The notes under the pieces are model-generated. The model was not told the origin of the DNA, ran no database searches, and was given only the letters and a program-made list of their open reading frames with translations. 64,000 bases of DNA from Holophagales bacterium. GTDB taxonomy: Bacteria; Acidobacteriota; Thermoanaerobaculia; Multivoradales; Multivoraceae. Within the stretch, counting starts at the first letter, position 1; every line of letters begins with the position of its first letter. The DNA is taken from positions 124,001 to 188,000 of the forward strand of contig VXZQ01000014.1 in assembly GCA_009845425.1 (NCBI GenBank). Reading direction: 5' to 3'. The position numbers were made by a program, and so were the translations under genes. Shown here in pieces: positions 10,216 through 20,027 of this stretch.

Positions 10216-11209
10216 GGAAGGTCGTCAGCACCAGGCCCTCGTCCTCGATCGTCTGCTGCACGCGGGGGTCGAGCATCGCCAGCATGTCGCCCTTGCGGGT
10301 GGGGCCGGAACTCGAGATGTGCTTGAAGTTCTCGCTCGGGTCGGTCGAGTGCAGGATGACCATCGTGACGCCGGGGCGCAGGTCGCGCAGGGTCTGGACG
10401 TAGCGCTCGACCTTGTAGTCGGTCAACTCCTCGTCGGTGGCGTCGGCGCCGCTCTCCGGGACCCATCCGTAGCTCACGGTGTGGAGGTCGTCGAGGACGG
10501 GCAGGCCGGCCTCCCAGATCCGCTCGCCGAGTTCGGTCGCGCGGCCGAGTCCCGGCGGCGTGTCGCGCCCCTGGGCCCGGTACTCGGCCTCGAGGATCTC
10601 GTTGTGGCCGCCGGGGAACATGAGCGGGATGCCTTCCTCGATGCCGACTTCGATGTAGCGCTCGAGGAAGTCCATCGTGGCGAACAGGGTGCCCATGTGC
10701 GAGTCGAGGTGGGTCGGTTCGAAGCCCATCGTCCGGGCGCGGCGGATCTGCTCGCGGATCTCCGCTTCCACCTCGTCGGGGGAGGCGTGAGCGACGACCT
10801 CGGCGACGCTCGACCACAGGGCGCCCTCCGGGTCGACGAGGCCGGGCGCCGCTTCGCGGCCCACCAGCGGTCCCCAGCGGTAGTCGTCCCACTCGGCGGT
10901 CAGGGTCAGGTGAAGGCCAGCGTCGATGCCCGGGTTCTCCTCCAGGCTTCGTACGAGTTCCGGCACCCAGGGGCAGGGCATCATGACGCTCATCGAGTTC
11001 GCGGCACCCTCCAGGATCGAGCGGAGGGCGCCGACGTTCGAGTCGCGCGACATGCCGGCATCGTCGACGTGCAGGATGACGGCGCGGGTACCGGCGGGAA
11101 ACCCGAGCTTCTCGGCGTACGTCTGCGCCTCGGCCTGGCAGCCCGCGAGGAGGACCGAGGCCAGGCAGAGCGTGACGACGACGGTGGCGACTCGGAGCAC
11201 TTTGCGCAT
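10181..11209 (-). CDS. ChbG/HpnK (YdjC-like) family carbohydrate deacetylase, lipoprotein
   Basis: Lipobox VLLAGC; ILHVDDAGMSRDSNVG; GLHLTLTAEW; PTHLDSHMGTLF - YdjC metal-ligand pattern. Confidence 0.82.
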   Translation of the reverse strand: MRKVLRVATVVVTLCLASVLLAGCQAEAQTYAEKLGFPAGTRAVILHVDDAGMSRDSNVGALRSILEGAANSMSVMMPCPWVPELVRSLEENPGIDAGLHLTLTAEWDDYRWGPLVGREAAPGLVDPEGALWSSVAEVVAHASPDEVEAEIREQIRRARTMGFEPTHLDSHMGTLFATMDFLERYIEVGIEEGIPLMFPGGHNEILEAEYRAQGRDTPPGLGRATELGERIWEAGLPVLDDLHTVSYGWVPESGADATDEELTDYKVERYVQTLRDLRPGVTMVILHSTDPSENFKHISSSGPTRKGDMLAMLDPRVQQTIEDEGLVLTTFRELKERRDRVD

Positions 11210-11232
11210 GTTGGTCTTTTTCCTCCCTGGGT

Positions 11233-12876
11233 TCAGCGATCGGCAAGCCGGTCCGTGCCGTCGAAGCCCTCGAAGCCGGCGATGCTGTCGAGGTCCAGGC
11301 CGAGGATCGGGGCCAGGCTGGGCGCCAGGTCGATCGTGTTCGCCCTGGCTTCGACCACCTGTCCCGCGCCGTCCTGGCGGCGGATGATCATCGGCACGTG
11401 AGTGTCGTAGGCGTACGGCGAGCCGTGGCTGGCGACGATGACGGACGCCGGTACGGGCAGTACGTTCGGCTTCACCACGACGACCAGGTCTCCGCTGCGC
11501 TCGGGGTAGTAGTTGTTCAGGTACAGCTCGTGGAGAGGATTCGCCGGATCGAGTTCCGCCGGCCGGACGACCTCGGCGATCAGCGGACAGTCGCTCATCG
11601 CCTCGATGATCTCGTCCTCGATCGCCGCCCGGTTGGCCTCTTCGGCCGCGATCGTCTCGCCGTCGAGGTAGAAGGTGTCGACCAGGAACTCCCCGCCGCC
11701 GAAGCGGCCTTTCAGACGCGACTGCAGGCGTTGCAGGCAGAGGGTCTGGTCGGTGCCGAAGCGGCCGCCGTCGCCACCGTCCCGCACCACGAGGTCGGGG
11801 ACTTCGCCGACACCGTGGTCGGAGGAAAACGCGACGACGACGTTCTCCATGCCGATTCGCTCGTCGACGAAGTCGAGCAGCTCGCCGATCGTGCGATCGA
11901 GCCGGAGAATCACGTCAAGCGTCTCGGGGGCGTTCGGGCCGTAGCCGTGACCCACCGTGTCGAGGGCGGAAAAGCTGACCGCCAGCAGGTCGGGGACCTC
12001 GTCGGCGCCCAGGTTCTCCGCCTCGATCAGGACCTCGGCGAAGTCCTCCAGGTAACCGTCGACGAAGGGCGACGTGTAGACGTCGCGGTAGAACGCTTCG
12101 CGCTCGACGGTGAAGCCGCCGACCGCGTGAGGGAACGTGTCGATGAAGGGGCCGCGGTCGAGCGGTTCGATGTCGTAGGCCGACGTGTGGTCGAGCGGGA
12201 GGAGCGGCTTCCAGGCGTTGGCGAAGTGGACGGCCAGCCGGTCCTCGTCGTTGAAGGCCTCGACCCAGGCGGGTTGGGACTCCTCGTCGCCGTAGTAGGT
12301 CGACGTGACGAAGCTGCCGGTGGACCGCCCGTACCACCAGGCGCCGTCCGCGTGGTGTCCGCCCATCAGGATCGCCGCGCGGTCCTTGGCGCTGGCGGCG
12401 TACACCTTGGCTTGCGGATACGCGGCTTTCAGCAGATCGCCGAGCGCTGGCACCAGCATGTTGCGCGGTGAGACGCCGTGGTCCGGATCGCCGCAGCAAT
12501 AGACATCGGACCCGCGCTCGCGGTCGAACCAGGAGTTGCCGACGATCCCGTGCCGCTTCGGGAACGCTCCCGTGGCCAGGGTCGCGTGCCCGGGGGCGGT
12601 TTCGGTGGCGGCGTGGAAGTGGTGCGCGTCAGTGAAGACGACGCCTTCCTGGAGCAACCGGCCCAGCCCGTGGTTCAGAAGGGGGCGGAAGCGCTCCAGG
12701 TAGTCGCCGCGCATCTGGTCGACGACGATCAGGAGAACGAGCCGGGGCGTGCCTTCGGGGACGGCGCTACCGGTGGTTGCTTCGCCGCCGGCTTCGGCTT
12801 CCGGAGCGTCGGCAGGAGCGCCGCAAGCCAGGGCGAGCAGTGCGGCCAGCGCCGCCAGGAGTGCGAGCTTCTTCAT
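11233..12876 (-). CDS. alkaline phosphatase / type I phosphodiesterase (PafA-like)
   Basis: LVLLIVVDQMRGDYLERF; Thr-nucleophile motif AATETAPGHATLATG; SSDHGVGEVP. Confidence 0.88.
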   Translation of the reverse strand: MKKLALLAALAALLALACGAPADAPEAEAGGEATTGSAVPEGTPRLVLLIVVDQMRGDYLERFRPLLNHGLGRLLQEGVVFTDAHHFHAATETAPGHATLATGAFPKRHGIVGNSWFDRERGSDVYCCGDPDHGVSPRNMLVPALGDLLKAAYPQAKVYAASAKDRAAILMGGHHADGAWWYGRSTGSFVTSTYYGDEESQPAWVEAFNDEDRLAVHFANAWKPLLPLDHTSAYDIEPLDRGPFIDTFPHAVGGFTVEREAFYRDVYTSPFVDGYLEDFAEVLIEAENLGADEVPDLLAVSFSALDTVGHGYGPNAPETLDVILRLDRTIGELLDFVDERIGMENVVVAFSSDHGVGEVPDLVVRDGGDGGRFGTDQTLCLQRLQSRLKGRFGGGEFLVDTFYLDGETIAAEEANRAAIEDEIIEAMSDCPLIAEVVRPAELDPANPLHELYLNNYYPERSGDLVVVVKPNVLPVPASVIVASHGSPYAYDTHVPMIIRRQDGAGQVVEARANTIDLAPSLAPILGLDLDSIAGFEGFDGTDRLADR

Positions 12877-13616
12877 GTCTGGAGTGCCTTCAATGGGTGG
12901 CGGCCGTCGACGTGTCCCATGAACGGGGGATGAATGCCGTAGCCGATGAGTTCCTGGATGGTCTCGGACAGACGCGGCACTTCGCCGGTCGGCACGCCGA
13001 GAATGAAGTTCTCCTGCTGGCGGGCCCAGGCCGGGCAGTACTGAACGGTCAGGCCGAGCCGGGACCCGGCCGAGCAGTTCTCTCCGCCGCCGTGGTAGAG
13101 CGTGCCGAGGAAGATGAGCAGGGAGCCTGAGGGCATGATGACGGGCTTGGCTTCCGCATCGTCGGGCCGGTCGCCGCTCCAGCGGTGGCTGCCGGGCACG
13201 ATGCGGGTGGCGCCGTTGTCCTCGGTGAAGTCGTCGAGCGCCCAGATCGTGCTCACGCCGAGCGCCTTTCTGGGCCGTGGCAGCGGGTAGAACGAGTCGT
13301 CGTGGTGGAGGCTCTGCGCGACTTCGCCCGGATGGATCAGGATGGCGTGAGCCACCGAGAGCAGGAAGCCGGGTCCGAGCGTCGCCTCGCAGGCCGCCAT
13401 GACCGCGGGGTGCGCGACCAACCCGTCGAACAACCGCGACTTCGAGAGCAGGCCGTACACCCGTTGCGTGTTGTGGCCCTCGAAGGGGTTGCGGCCAAAC
13501 AGATGGCGCTCGAAGTGGGGCTGGAGCACTCCGCGCAGCGCCTCCTGCTGTGCGGGGTCGAGTGCCCCTTCCAGGATGACGTAGCCGTTCTCTTCAAGTT
13601 CCTCGAGGTGGCTCAT
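12873..13616 (-). CDS. phytanoyl-CoA dioxygenase (PhyH) family protein
   Basis: MSHLEELEENGYVILEGALDPAQQEALR; Fe(II) facial triad SLHHDDSF (HxD) and distal VPGSHRWSGD. Upstream in-frame start at 13640 is possible; 4-nt overlap with the next gene. Confidence 0.85.
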   Translation of the reverse strand: MSHLEELEENGYVILEGALDPAQQEALRGVLQPHFERHLFGRNPFEGHNTQRVYGLLSKSRLFDGLVAHPAVMAACEATLGPGFLLSVAHAILIHPGEVAQSLHHDDSFYPLPRPRKALGVSTIWALDDFTEDNGATRIVPGSHRWSGDRPDDAEAKPVIMPSGSLLIFLGTLYHGGGENCSAGSRLGLTVQYCPAWARQQENFILGVPTGEVPRLSETIQELIGYGIHPPFMGHVDGRHPLKALQT

Positions 13617-13645
13617 CGCGGATGAGACTATCCTCCGCAAGCTCT

Positions 13646-14590
13646 ATGGAGATCTTCGACGCGGCCCGGACCGCCGAACTGCTCCCCTGGGGCGCTCTCG
13701 TGGACGCCCTCGAGGTGGGTTTCCGGCACGGTTGCGAAATGCCGGTGCGCCACCACCACCGGGTGCAGGCGCCGGCCGGCGAGCCCGATGCGACGCTGCT
13801 CCTGATGCCGGCCTGGACCGTCGGCGGCTACCTGGGGGTCAAGGTCGCCACGGCCTTTCCTGGCAACGCTTCGCGCGGCCTGGACACGATTCAGGGCAGC
13901 TACATCCTGGCGTCGGGAGAGACCGGCGAGCCGCTGGCGCTGATCGACGGCGCGGAACTGACGCTCCGGCGCACCGCGGCGGCGTCGGCGCTGGCTGCGC
14001 GGTTTCTCGCCCGGGCGGACGCCCGTCGCCTGCTCGTGGTCGGCACGGGCAACCTGGCGCCCCACCTGGCCGGGGCGCACGCCGCCGTGCGTCCCGATCT
14101 CGAGGTGGCGTTCTGGGGTCGCCGGCCCGAGCGTGCGCTCGCTGCGTCGCGGTCCTCGCTGCTCGAAGGGCTTGCGACGGGCACGGCGAGTGACCTGGAG
14201 GTGGCGGTCCGCGGCGCCGACATCGTGAGCACCGCGACCCTGGCCACGGAACCCCTGGTGCTGGGCGACTGGCTCCGCTCCGGCACGCATGTCGACCTGG
14301 TCGGCGGCTTCACGCCGGCGATGCGCGAGGCGGACGACGAGGCGGTGCGCCGTGCCACCGTGTTCGTCGACACCCGGGAGGGCGCTCTGGCGGAGGCCGG
14401 CGACCTGGTTCAACCGATCGAGTCCGGCGCGCTGAGGGCCGAAGAGGTCGCCGGCGATCTCTACGAGCTGTGTCGGGGCCGGCACGCCGGTCGTCAGGAC
14501 GCGTCGGAGATCACCCTGTTCAAGTCGGTCGGCGCCGCACTGGAGGACCTTGTCGCTGCCATCCTGTTATGGGAGCGGAGTGGTGGCTAG
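13646..14590 (+). CDS. ornithine cyclodeaminase / mu-crystallin family protein
   Basis: GGYLGVKVATAFPGNASRGLDTIQGSYILASGETGEPLALIDGAELTLRRTAAASALAARFLARADARRLLVVGTGNLAPH (OCD family signature and Rossmann). Confidence 0.9.
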   Translation: MEIFDAARTAELLPWGALVDALEVGFRHGCEMPVRHHHRVQAPAGEPDATLLLMPAWTVGGYLGVKVATAFPGNASRGLDTIQGSYILASGETGEPLALIDGAELTLRRTAAASALAARFLARADARRLLVVGTGNLAPHLAGAHAAVRPDLEVAFWGRRPERALAASRSSLLEGLATGTASDLEVAVRGADIVSTATLATEPLVLGDWLRSGTHVDLVGGFTPAMREADDEAVRRATVFVDTREGALAEAGDLVQPIESGALRAEEVAGDLYELCRGRHAGRQDASEITLFKSVGAALEDLVAAILLWERSGG

Positions 14591-14602
14591 ACTCTCCTGT
14601 CT

Positions 14603-16753
14603 ATGCCAAAGGTACTTGCTGCTGTCCTTCTCCTGGCCGCCCTCGCCGTGACCTCCTGCGCCGCCCCCGCGGCCGGCCCCGGCGACCCGCCGCGGGCCGA
14701 GGCGCGTCCCCACGAACTCGAGACCCACGGCGACGTGCGGGTCGACGAGTACTACTGGCTCCGGGAACGCGAGAACCCGGAGGTGATCGCCTATCTCGAG
14801 GCGGAGAACGCCTACGTCGACGCCGCGCTGGCGCATACCGAGGGGCTCCAGGAGAGCGTGTTCGCGGAGATCCGGAGCCGCGTCGTCGAGGACGATGCCT
14901 CCGTTCCATACCGTGACGGCGACTACTGGTACTACACCCGCTACGAGGAGGGAAAGCAGTACGCGATCCACGGCCGCCGGCCGGCCGACGGCGACGTCTT
15001 CGGCGGCGACCAGGATCCCGAAGCCGAAGAAGTGCTGATCGACGTGAACGAGGTTGCCGAAGGCAAGGAGTACACGGCGGTTCGTCCGTCCGTCAGTCCG
15101 GACCACCGGATCCTCGCCTACGGCGTCGACGACGTGGGACGCCGCTTCTACACCGTTCGGTTCAGGGACCTGACGACCGGTGAGACTCTCGCGGACGAGA
15201 TCCCGGACGTAACGGCGAATCTCGTCTGGGCCGCCGACAGCGCGACCCTGTTCTACGTGCGCCAGGATCCCGCCACGCTGCGCGCCTATCAGGTGTACCG
15301 CCACCGCCTGGGTTCCACCGAGCCGGACGAACTGGTCTACGAGGAGCCGGACGAGACGTTCAGCGTGTTCCTCGGGCGGACGCAGTCACGGAAGTACCTG
15401 CTGGCGACTTCCAGCCACACCCTGCGTACGGAGGTGCGCATCCTGCGGGCCGACGATCCGGACGGCGATTTCGTCGTCTTCGAGCCGCGGGGAGAACGGC
15501 ACGAGTACAGCGTCGATCACTTGGGGGATCGCTTCTGGGTGCGGACGAACGACGGGGCGCCGAACTTCCGGCTCATGTCGACAGCCGAAGGCGACACCGG
15601 GCGCGCGGCCTGGCGCGAGGAACTCCCGAACCGCGACGACGTTCTGTTCGAGGGCTTCGAGCTGTTCGATCGTTTCCTGGTGCTGGCGGAGAGGCGCGAG
15701 GGTCTGGAGCGGCTCCGCGTCGAGCCGATGGGCGGCGCCGCCGTAGAGGGCCATGACCTCGACTTCGGCGAACCGACCTACTCGACCGGGCTAGGCGCCA
15801 ACCCGGATCCGTCGTCCGGGACGCTCCGCTACGTCTACCAGTCGCTGACCACGCCGCGGTCGGTGTTCGACTACGACCCGGCGACGCGGGAGAAGACCCT
15901 GCGCAAGCAGGACCAGGTGCTCGGCGGCTTCGACGCCGCGAACTACCGGAGCGAACGGCTGTGGGCGACGGCGGAGGATGGCACCCAGGTGCCGGTGTCG
16001 CTCGTCTACCGGCCCGACCTGCGCTCCGGGGAAGGCGGCAGTCCGCTGCTGCTCTACGGCTACGGTTCCTACGGCTCGAGCATGGATGCGTCCTTCAGCT
16101 CGCCGCTCCTGAGCCTGATCGACCGGGGCTTCGTCTACGCGATCGCCCACATCCGCGGCGGCGAGGAGATGGGCCGCTCCTGGTACGAGAACGGCAAGCT
16201 CCTCCACAAGAAGAACACGTTCACGGACTTCATCGCCGCCGCCGAGCATCTCGTGGCCGAGGGCTACGCGGACCCGGACCGGATCTACGCGATGGGCGGC
16301 AGCGCCGGCGGGCTGCTGGTGGGCGCGGTGTTCACGATGCGGCCCGACCTCTGGGACGGCGTCGTGGCCCGGGTGCCCTTCGTCGACGTCGTGACCACGA
16401 TGCTCGACGCGAGCATCCCGCTCACCACCTTCGAGTGGGACGAGTGGGGCGACCCGAGGGTCCGCGAGTACTACGACTACATGCTCTCCTACTCGCCCTA
16501 CGACAACGTGGAGGCGCGGGACTATCCCCACCTGCTCGTGACCACCGGGCTGCACGACTCGCAGGTCCAGTACTGGGAGCCGGCGAAGTGGGTAGCGCGG
16601 CTCCGGGCCAGCAAGACGGACGACAACCTCCTGCTGCTCGAGACGAACATGGGCGCCGGCCACGGCGGCGCGTCCGGACGGTACGACCGGTACCGCGAGA
16701 CGGCCCTGGTCTACGCGTTCCTGCTCGATCTGGCCGGCCTCGGCGACTCCTGA
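14603..16753 (+). CDS. S9 prolyl oligopeptidase family protein, oligopeptidase B-like
   Basis: GDVRVDEYYWLRERENPEVIAYLEAEN; catalytic GGSAGGLL; IAHIRGGEEMGRSWYENGKLLHKKNTFTDFIAAAEHL; GAGHGGASGRYD. Confidence 0.93.
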   Translation: MPKVLAAVLLLAALAVTSCAAPAAGPGDPPRAEARPHELETHGDVRVDEYYWLRERENPEVIAYLEAENAYVDAALAHTEGLQESVFAEIRSRVVEDDASVPYRDGDYWYYTRYEEGKQYAIHGRRPADGDVFGGDQDPEAEEVLIDVNEVAEGKEYTAVRPSVSPDHRILAYGVDDVGRRFYTVRFRDLTTGETLADEIPDVTANLVWAADSATLFYVRQDPATLRAYQVYRHRLGSTEPDELVYEEPDETFSVFLGRTQSRKYLLATSSHTLRTEVRILRADDPDGDFVVFEPRGERHEYSVDHLGDRFWVRTNDGAPNFRLMSTAEGDTGRAAWREELPNRDDVLFEGFELFDRFLVLAERREGLERLRVEPMGGAAVEGHDLDFGEPTYSTGLGANPDPSSGTLRYVYQSLTTPRSVFDYDPATREKTLRKQDQVLGGFDAANYRSERLWATAEDGTQVPVSLVYRPDLRSGEGGSPLLLYGYGSYGSSMDASFSSPLLSLIDRGFVYAIAHIRGGEEMGRSWYENGKLLHKKNTFTDFIAAAEHLVAEGYADPDRIYAMGGSAGGLLVGAVFTMRPDLWDGVVARVPFVDVVTTMLDASIPLTTFEWDEWGDPRVREYYDYMLSYSPYDNVEARDYPHLLVTTGLHDSQVQYWEPAKWVARLRASKTDDNLLLLETNMGAGHGGASGRYDRYRETALVYAFLLDLAGLGDS

Positions 16754-16761
16754 GTCGAGAC

Positions 16762-17103
16762 GTGGCGATCGACTTCAGCGACCGGCGGGATCAGCTAAGG
16801 CGGCAGCAGGCCGGGAGCCTGCGCTTCGTGCGCGTCGTGGTGCGCCTGGCCCTCCTGTTCGCGATCGGGGCGCTGGCCGTGTTGCAGGGCTTCTCGCCGA
16901 CCTCGTGGTTGCTCCTGGGCCTGCTCCTGGTCTGGGGCGCGTCCATGCCGTTCCTGCTGCGCGGCATCCTGCGGCGGGTACGGGAGCTCGACCATCTCGC
17001 AAGGTGGCAGCAGTTGACCCTGATCTGGACCGCGGCGCTGATCCTGATCGGTGGTTTCGCCGTGCTGGCGCGGTACGTACTGCTCCCCTCCGCGCCCGGT
17101 TGA
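16762..17103 (+). CDS. hypothetical membrane protein (2 or more TM)
   Basis: GTG start; FVRVVVRLALLFAIGALAVLQGFSPTSWLLLGLLLVWGASMPFLLRGILRR...LTLIWTAALILIGGFAVLARYVLLP; stop overlaps next start (TGATG). Confidence 0.6.
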   Translation: MAIDFSDRRDQLRRQQAGSLRFVRVVVRLALLFAIGALAVLQGFSPTSWLLLGLLLVWGASMPFLLRGILRRVRELDHLARWQQLTLIWTAALILIGGFAVLARYVLLPSAPG

Positions 17104-18272
17104 TGGATTTCACTCTCACCGGACAGCAACGGGCCCTGTGCGAGGGAATCGCGCGCACTTGCGCGCGCTTCGACGACGAGTACTGGCTCGAAGTCGACAA
17201 CGAGGTGCGCTTTCCGAACGAGTTCCACCGCGCCATGGCCGAGTCCGGCGCACTCGGCATCGCCATGCCGGAGGCGTACGGCGGTTCCGGTCTGGGCGTC
17301 ACCGAAGCCGCTCTCGTGATGCACGAAGTGGCCCGCGCGGGCGGCGGCATGAGCGCGGCGTCCGCGATCCACATCAACATCTTCGGACCGCACCCGATCG
17401 TCGTCTTCGGCACCGAGGAGCAGCGCCGGCGCTTCCTGCCGGAACTCATCGAAGGCCGGGCGAAGACCTGCTTCGCGGTCACCGAGCCCGACGCGGGTCT
17501 CGAAACGACGGCGATCACGACCCGCGCCGAGCCGCAGCCGGACGGCGGTTACATCGTCCATGGCCGCAAGATCTGGACCACGACCGCCCAGGAGGCGGAC
17601 CGCGTCATGCTGCTTGCGCGGACGACCCCCAGGGCCGAGACCGGGAAGGCGACAAAGGGCCTTTCGCTCTTCTACACCACGCTCGACCGGTCGAAGGTCG
17701 AGGTCCGGCGGATTCCGAAGATGGGCCGGGCAGCCGTGGACTCGAACGAACTGTTCATCGACGGCCTCGAGGTGCCGGCTGAGGATCGGATCGGCGAGGA
17801 GGGGCGCGGCTTCGAGTACATCCTCCACAGCCTGAACCCCGAGCGGATCCTGATCGGCATCGAGGCGGTGGGGGTGGGCCGGAACGCGCTGGAGCGGGCA
17901 ACGGACTACGCCCGCGAGCGCCGGGTCTTCGGTCGACCGATCGGCCAGAACCAGTCGATCCAGCATCCGCTGGCGGAGTGCTGGATGGAGCTGGAAGCGT
18001 CGTTCCTGATGGCGATGCAGGCGGCATCGCTGTACGACCGTGACGAACCCTGCGGCCACTACGCGAACGCGGCGAAGTATCTCGGCGCCGAAGCCGGCTT
18101 CAAGGCCTGCACCCAGGCGGTCATGACCCACGGCGGCATGGGCTATGCGAAGGAGTTTCACGTCGAGCGGCTGATGCGGGAAGTGATGATCCCGCGCCTC
18201 GCTCCCGTGAGCCCGCAGCTCATCCTCTGCCACATCGCGGAGAAGGTCCTCGGCCTGCCGAAGAGCTACTAG
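17103..18272 (+). CDS. acyl-CoA dehydrogenase
   Basis: GALGIAMPEAYGGSGLGVTEAALVMHEVAR; CFAVTEPDAGLETTAITTRA; VFGRPIGQNQSIQHPLAE; MTHGGMGYAKEFHVERL. Confidence 0.95.
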   Translation: MDFTLTGQQRALCEGIARTCARFDDEYWLEVDNEVRFPNEFHRAMAESGALGIAMPEAYGGSGLGVTEAALVMHEVARAGGGMSAASAIHINIFGPHPIVVFGTEEQRRRFLPELIEGRAKTCFAVTEPDAGLETTAITTRAEPQPDGGYIVHGRKIWTTTAQEADRVMLLARTTPRAETGKATKGLSLFYTTLDRSKVEVRRIPKMGRAAVDSNELFIDGLEVPAEDRIGEEGRGFEYILHSLNPERILIGIEAVGVGRNALERATDYARERRVFGRPIGQNQSIQHPLAECWMELEASFLMAMQAASLYDRDEPCGHYANAAKYLGAEAGFKACTQAVMTHGGMGYAKEFHVERLMREVMIPRLAPVSPQLILCHIAEKVLGLPKSY

Positions 18273-18285
18273 CGCTAGCTGGGTG

Positions 18286-18756
18286 CTACAACGCAGCCTG
18301 GAGTTCGGCCACCGTCTTCCGGAGACCGGGGTGCCAGGCGGCAGGGGCGATCTCGACCAGGGGTTCGAGGACGAAGCGGCGTCGGTGCATCCGTGGATGC
18401 GGCACGACCAGACCGGGCGCGTCGATGATGCAGTCGTCGAACAGCAGCAGGTCGAGATCGATCGTCCTTGGCCCGGCGGCGCCTGCGGTCCGGTCGCGGC
18501 CGAGGGCGGCCTCGATCCCGAGCAGGGCTGCCAGCAGCCCGTGGGCGTCAAGGTCGGTCTCGAGCGCCGCGGCCGCGTTCAGGAACTCGGGGTCCGTCGC
18601 GCGGACACCGCGCTCGGCGACCGCCTCGGTTCGGTGGAACGTGGAGACCGACCTCACCTCCGCGACCCGACGCAAGTGACCGAGGGCCGCGCGCAGGTTT
18701 GCGCTCCGCGGCCGCAGGTTGGAGCCCAGGGCGATGAACGCGCGGCTACGGGTCAC
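18286..18756 (-). CDS. folK: 2-amino-4-hydroxy-6-hydroxymethyldihydropteridine diphosphokinase
   Basis: FIALGSNLRPRSANLRAAL; LLGIEAALGRDRTAGAAGPRTIDLDLLLFDD; VVPHPRMHRRRFVLEPL. Confidence 0.95.
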   Translation of the reverse strand: MTRSRAFIALGSNLRPRSANLRAALGHLRRVAEVRSVSTFHRTEAVAERGVRATDPEFLNAAAALETDLDAHGLLAALLGIEAALGRDRTAGAAGPRTIDLDLLLFDDCIIDAPGLVVPHPRMHRRRFVLEPLVEIAPAAWHPGLRKTVAELQAAL

Positions 18757-19985
18757 GGGCGCCAGTCGATCTCCGCGCCGACTTCGGCGACGCCGAGCTC
18801 GCGGGCTGCTCCAGGCTTCGAAACCCGGACCCGCAGCGACTCGATCCGCCCGCGGGACGCCGGTCCGTCCGCTGCTACTGCGCTGGTGGCGGACACCGCG
18901 ACCGCGATCCGCTCGGCAAGCGTCTCCACGAGTCGGAACTCGCCGCGTGCCGCCACGGCCTGGGCGAGTTCCGCGATCTCGGCGTAGTCAGCGGTTCCGC
19001 CGAGATCGTCCGGCGCTCCCAGGGACGCGGGCGCCATGTGCACCTCCACGTCCACCGCGAGGTCCTGGGGCGTCGAGCGTTCCCTCGCCGTGACGCCGAT
19101 GCGGCATCGGCAGGGGATGCCGCGGGCAAGAACCCGTCGCCGCGGCGCCGGCGCCCGGCGATGGCGGCGCAGGGCGCCGATGCTCTCCGCCAGTTGCCGG
19201 TGCTCCCGCACGTCGTGGACTCGCAGCACGTCAACGACGTCGAGGGCCGCCGCCCAACCGTTGACCGCCAGGGTTCCGGTCAACCGCTCCTCGACCGCCA
19301 CGCCGCCGAGCAGTCGGTCGAGGAAGGACTTGCGGGATACTCCGAGAACGATCGGCATGTCCAGTTCGCGTAGCTCGCGCAGGTTCGCGAGCAGGTCGAG
19401 ATTGTGTTCCAGGGTCTTGCCGAAGCCGATCCCCGGGTCCACCAGCACGTCGACGCCGAGCTTTCGGCCGGCCTCCACCCGCTCGGCCAGGTAGTCGCGG
19501 ATCTCCGCCACGACGTCGTCGTAGCGCGGCGCCCGCTGCATTGTCCGGGGCTCGCCTCGCATGTGCATCGCGATGACCGGCGCGCCGTGACGGGCCGCGA
19601 CCTCCAGCATCGCTTCGCCGGCGCCCGAGACGTCGTTGATCATCCCCGCGCCGGCGATGAGCGCCCGGTCGGCCGCTTCCGGCTTCGCCGTGTCGACGCT
19701 CAGCGGCACGCCGAGGTCGAGGGCAGCGATCCCCTCGATCACCGGCAGCAGGCGCGCGAGCTCGTCCTCGAGGTCGACGGGTTCCGCTCCCGGCCGGGTG
19801 CTCTCCGCGCCGATGTCGATCAGGTCGGCGCCTTCCTCGGCCATTCGTCGCGCGTGTTCGAGCGCCTTGTCCGGACGGTCGAAGAGACCGCCGTCCGAGA
19901 AACTGTCGGGCGTCACGTTCAGGACGCCCATCACAAGGGGACGATCGCTGAATGCGAGCGTGTGCGCGCCGCAGAGCAGTTCCAT
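18753..19985 (-). CDS. folP: FolP-FolB fusion: dihydropteroate synthase with C-terminal dihydroneopterin aldolase domain
   Basis: FolP: MGVLNVTPDSFSDGG, IDIGAESTRPGAEPV, DPGIGFGKT, VLGVSRKSFL. FolB: IPCRCRIGVTARERSTPQDLAVDVEV, ADYAEI, RLVETLAERIA, VSKPGAA. One uninterrupted frame. Confidence 0.88.
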   Translation of the reverse strand: MELLCGAHTLAFSDRPLVMGVLNVTPDSFSDGGLFDRPDKALEHARRMAEEGADLIDIGAESTRPGAEPVDLEDELARLLPVIEGIAALDLGVPLSVDTAKPEAADRALIAGAGMINDVSGAGEAMLEVAARHGAPVIAMHMRGEPRTMQRAPRYDDVVAEIRDYLAERVEAGRKLGVDVLVDPGIGFGKTLEHNLDLLANLRELRELDMPIVLGVSRKSFLDRLLGGVAVEERLTGTLAVNGWAAALDVVDVLRVHDVREHRQLAESIGALRRHRRAPAPRRRVLARGIPCRCRIGVTARERSTPQDLAVDVEVHMAPASLGAPDDLGGTADYAEIAELAQAVAARGEFRLVETLAERIAVAVSATSAVAADGPASRGRIESLRVRVSKPGAARELGVAEVGAEIDWRP

Positions 19986-20027
19986 CGGGGGAGTCTACGG
20001 TGCCGGCAGGACTGTTACCGTCGCCGG

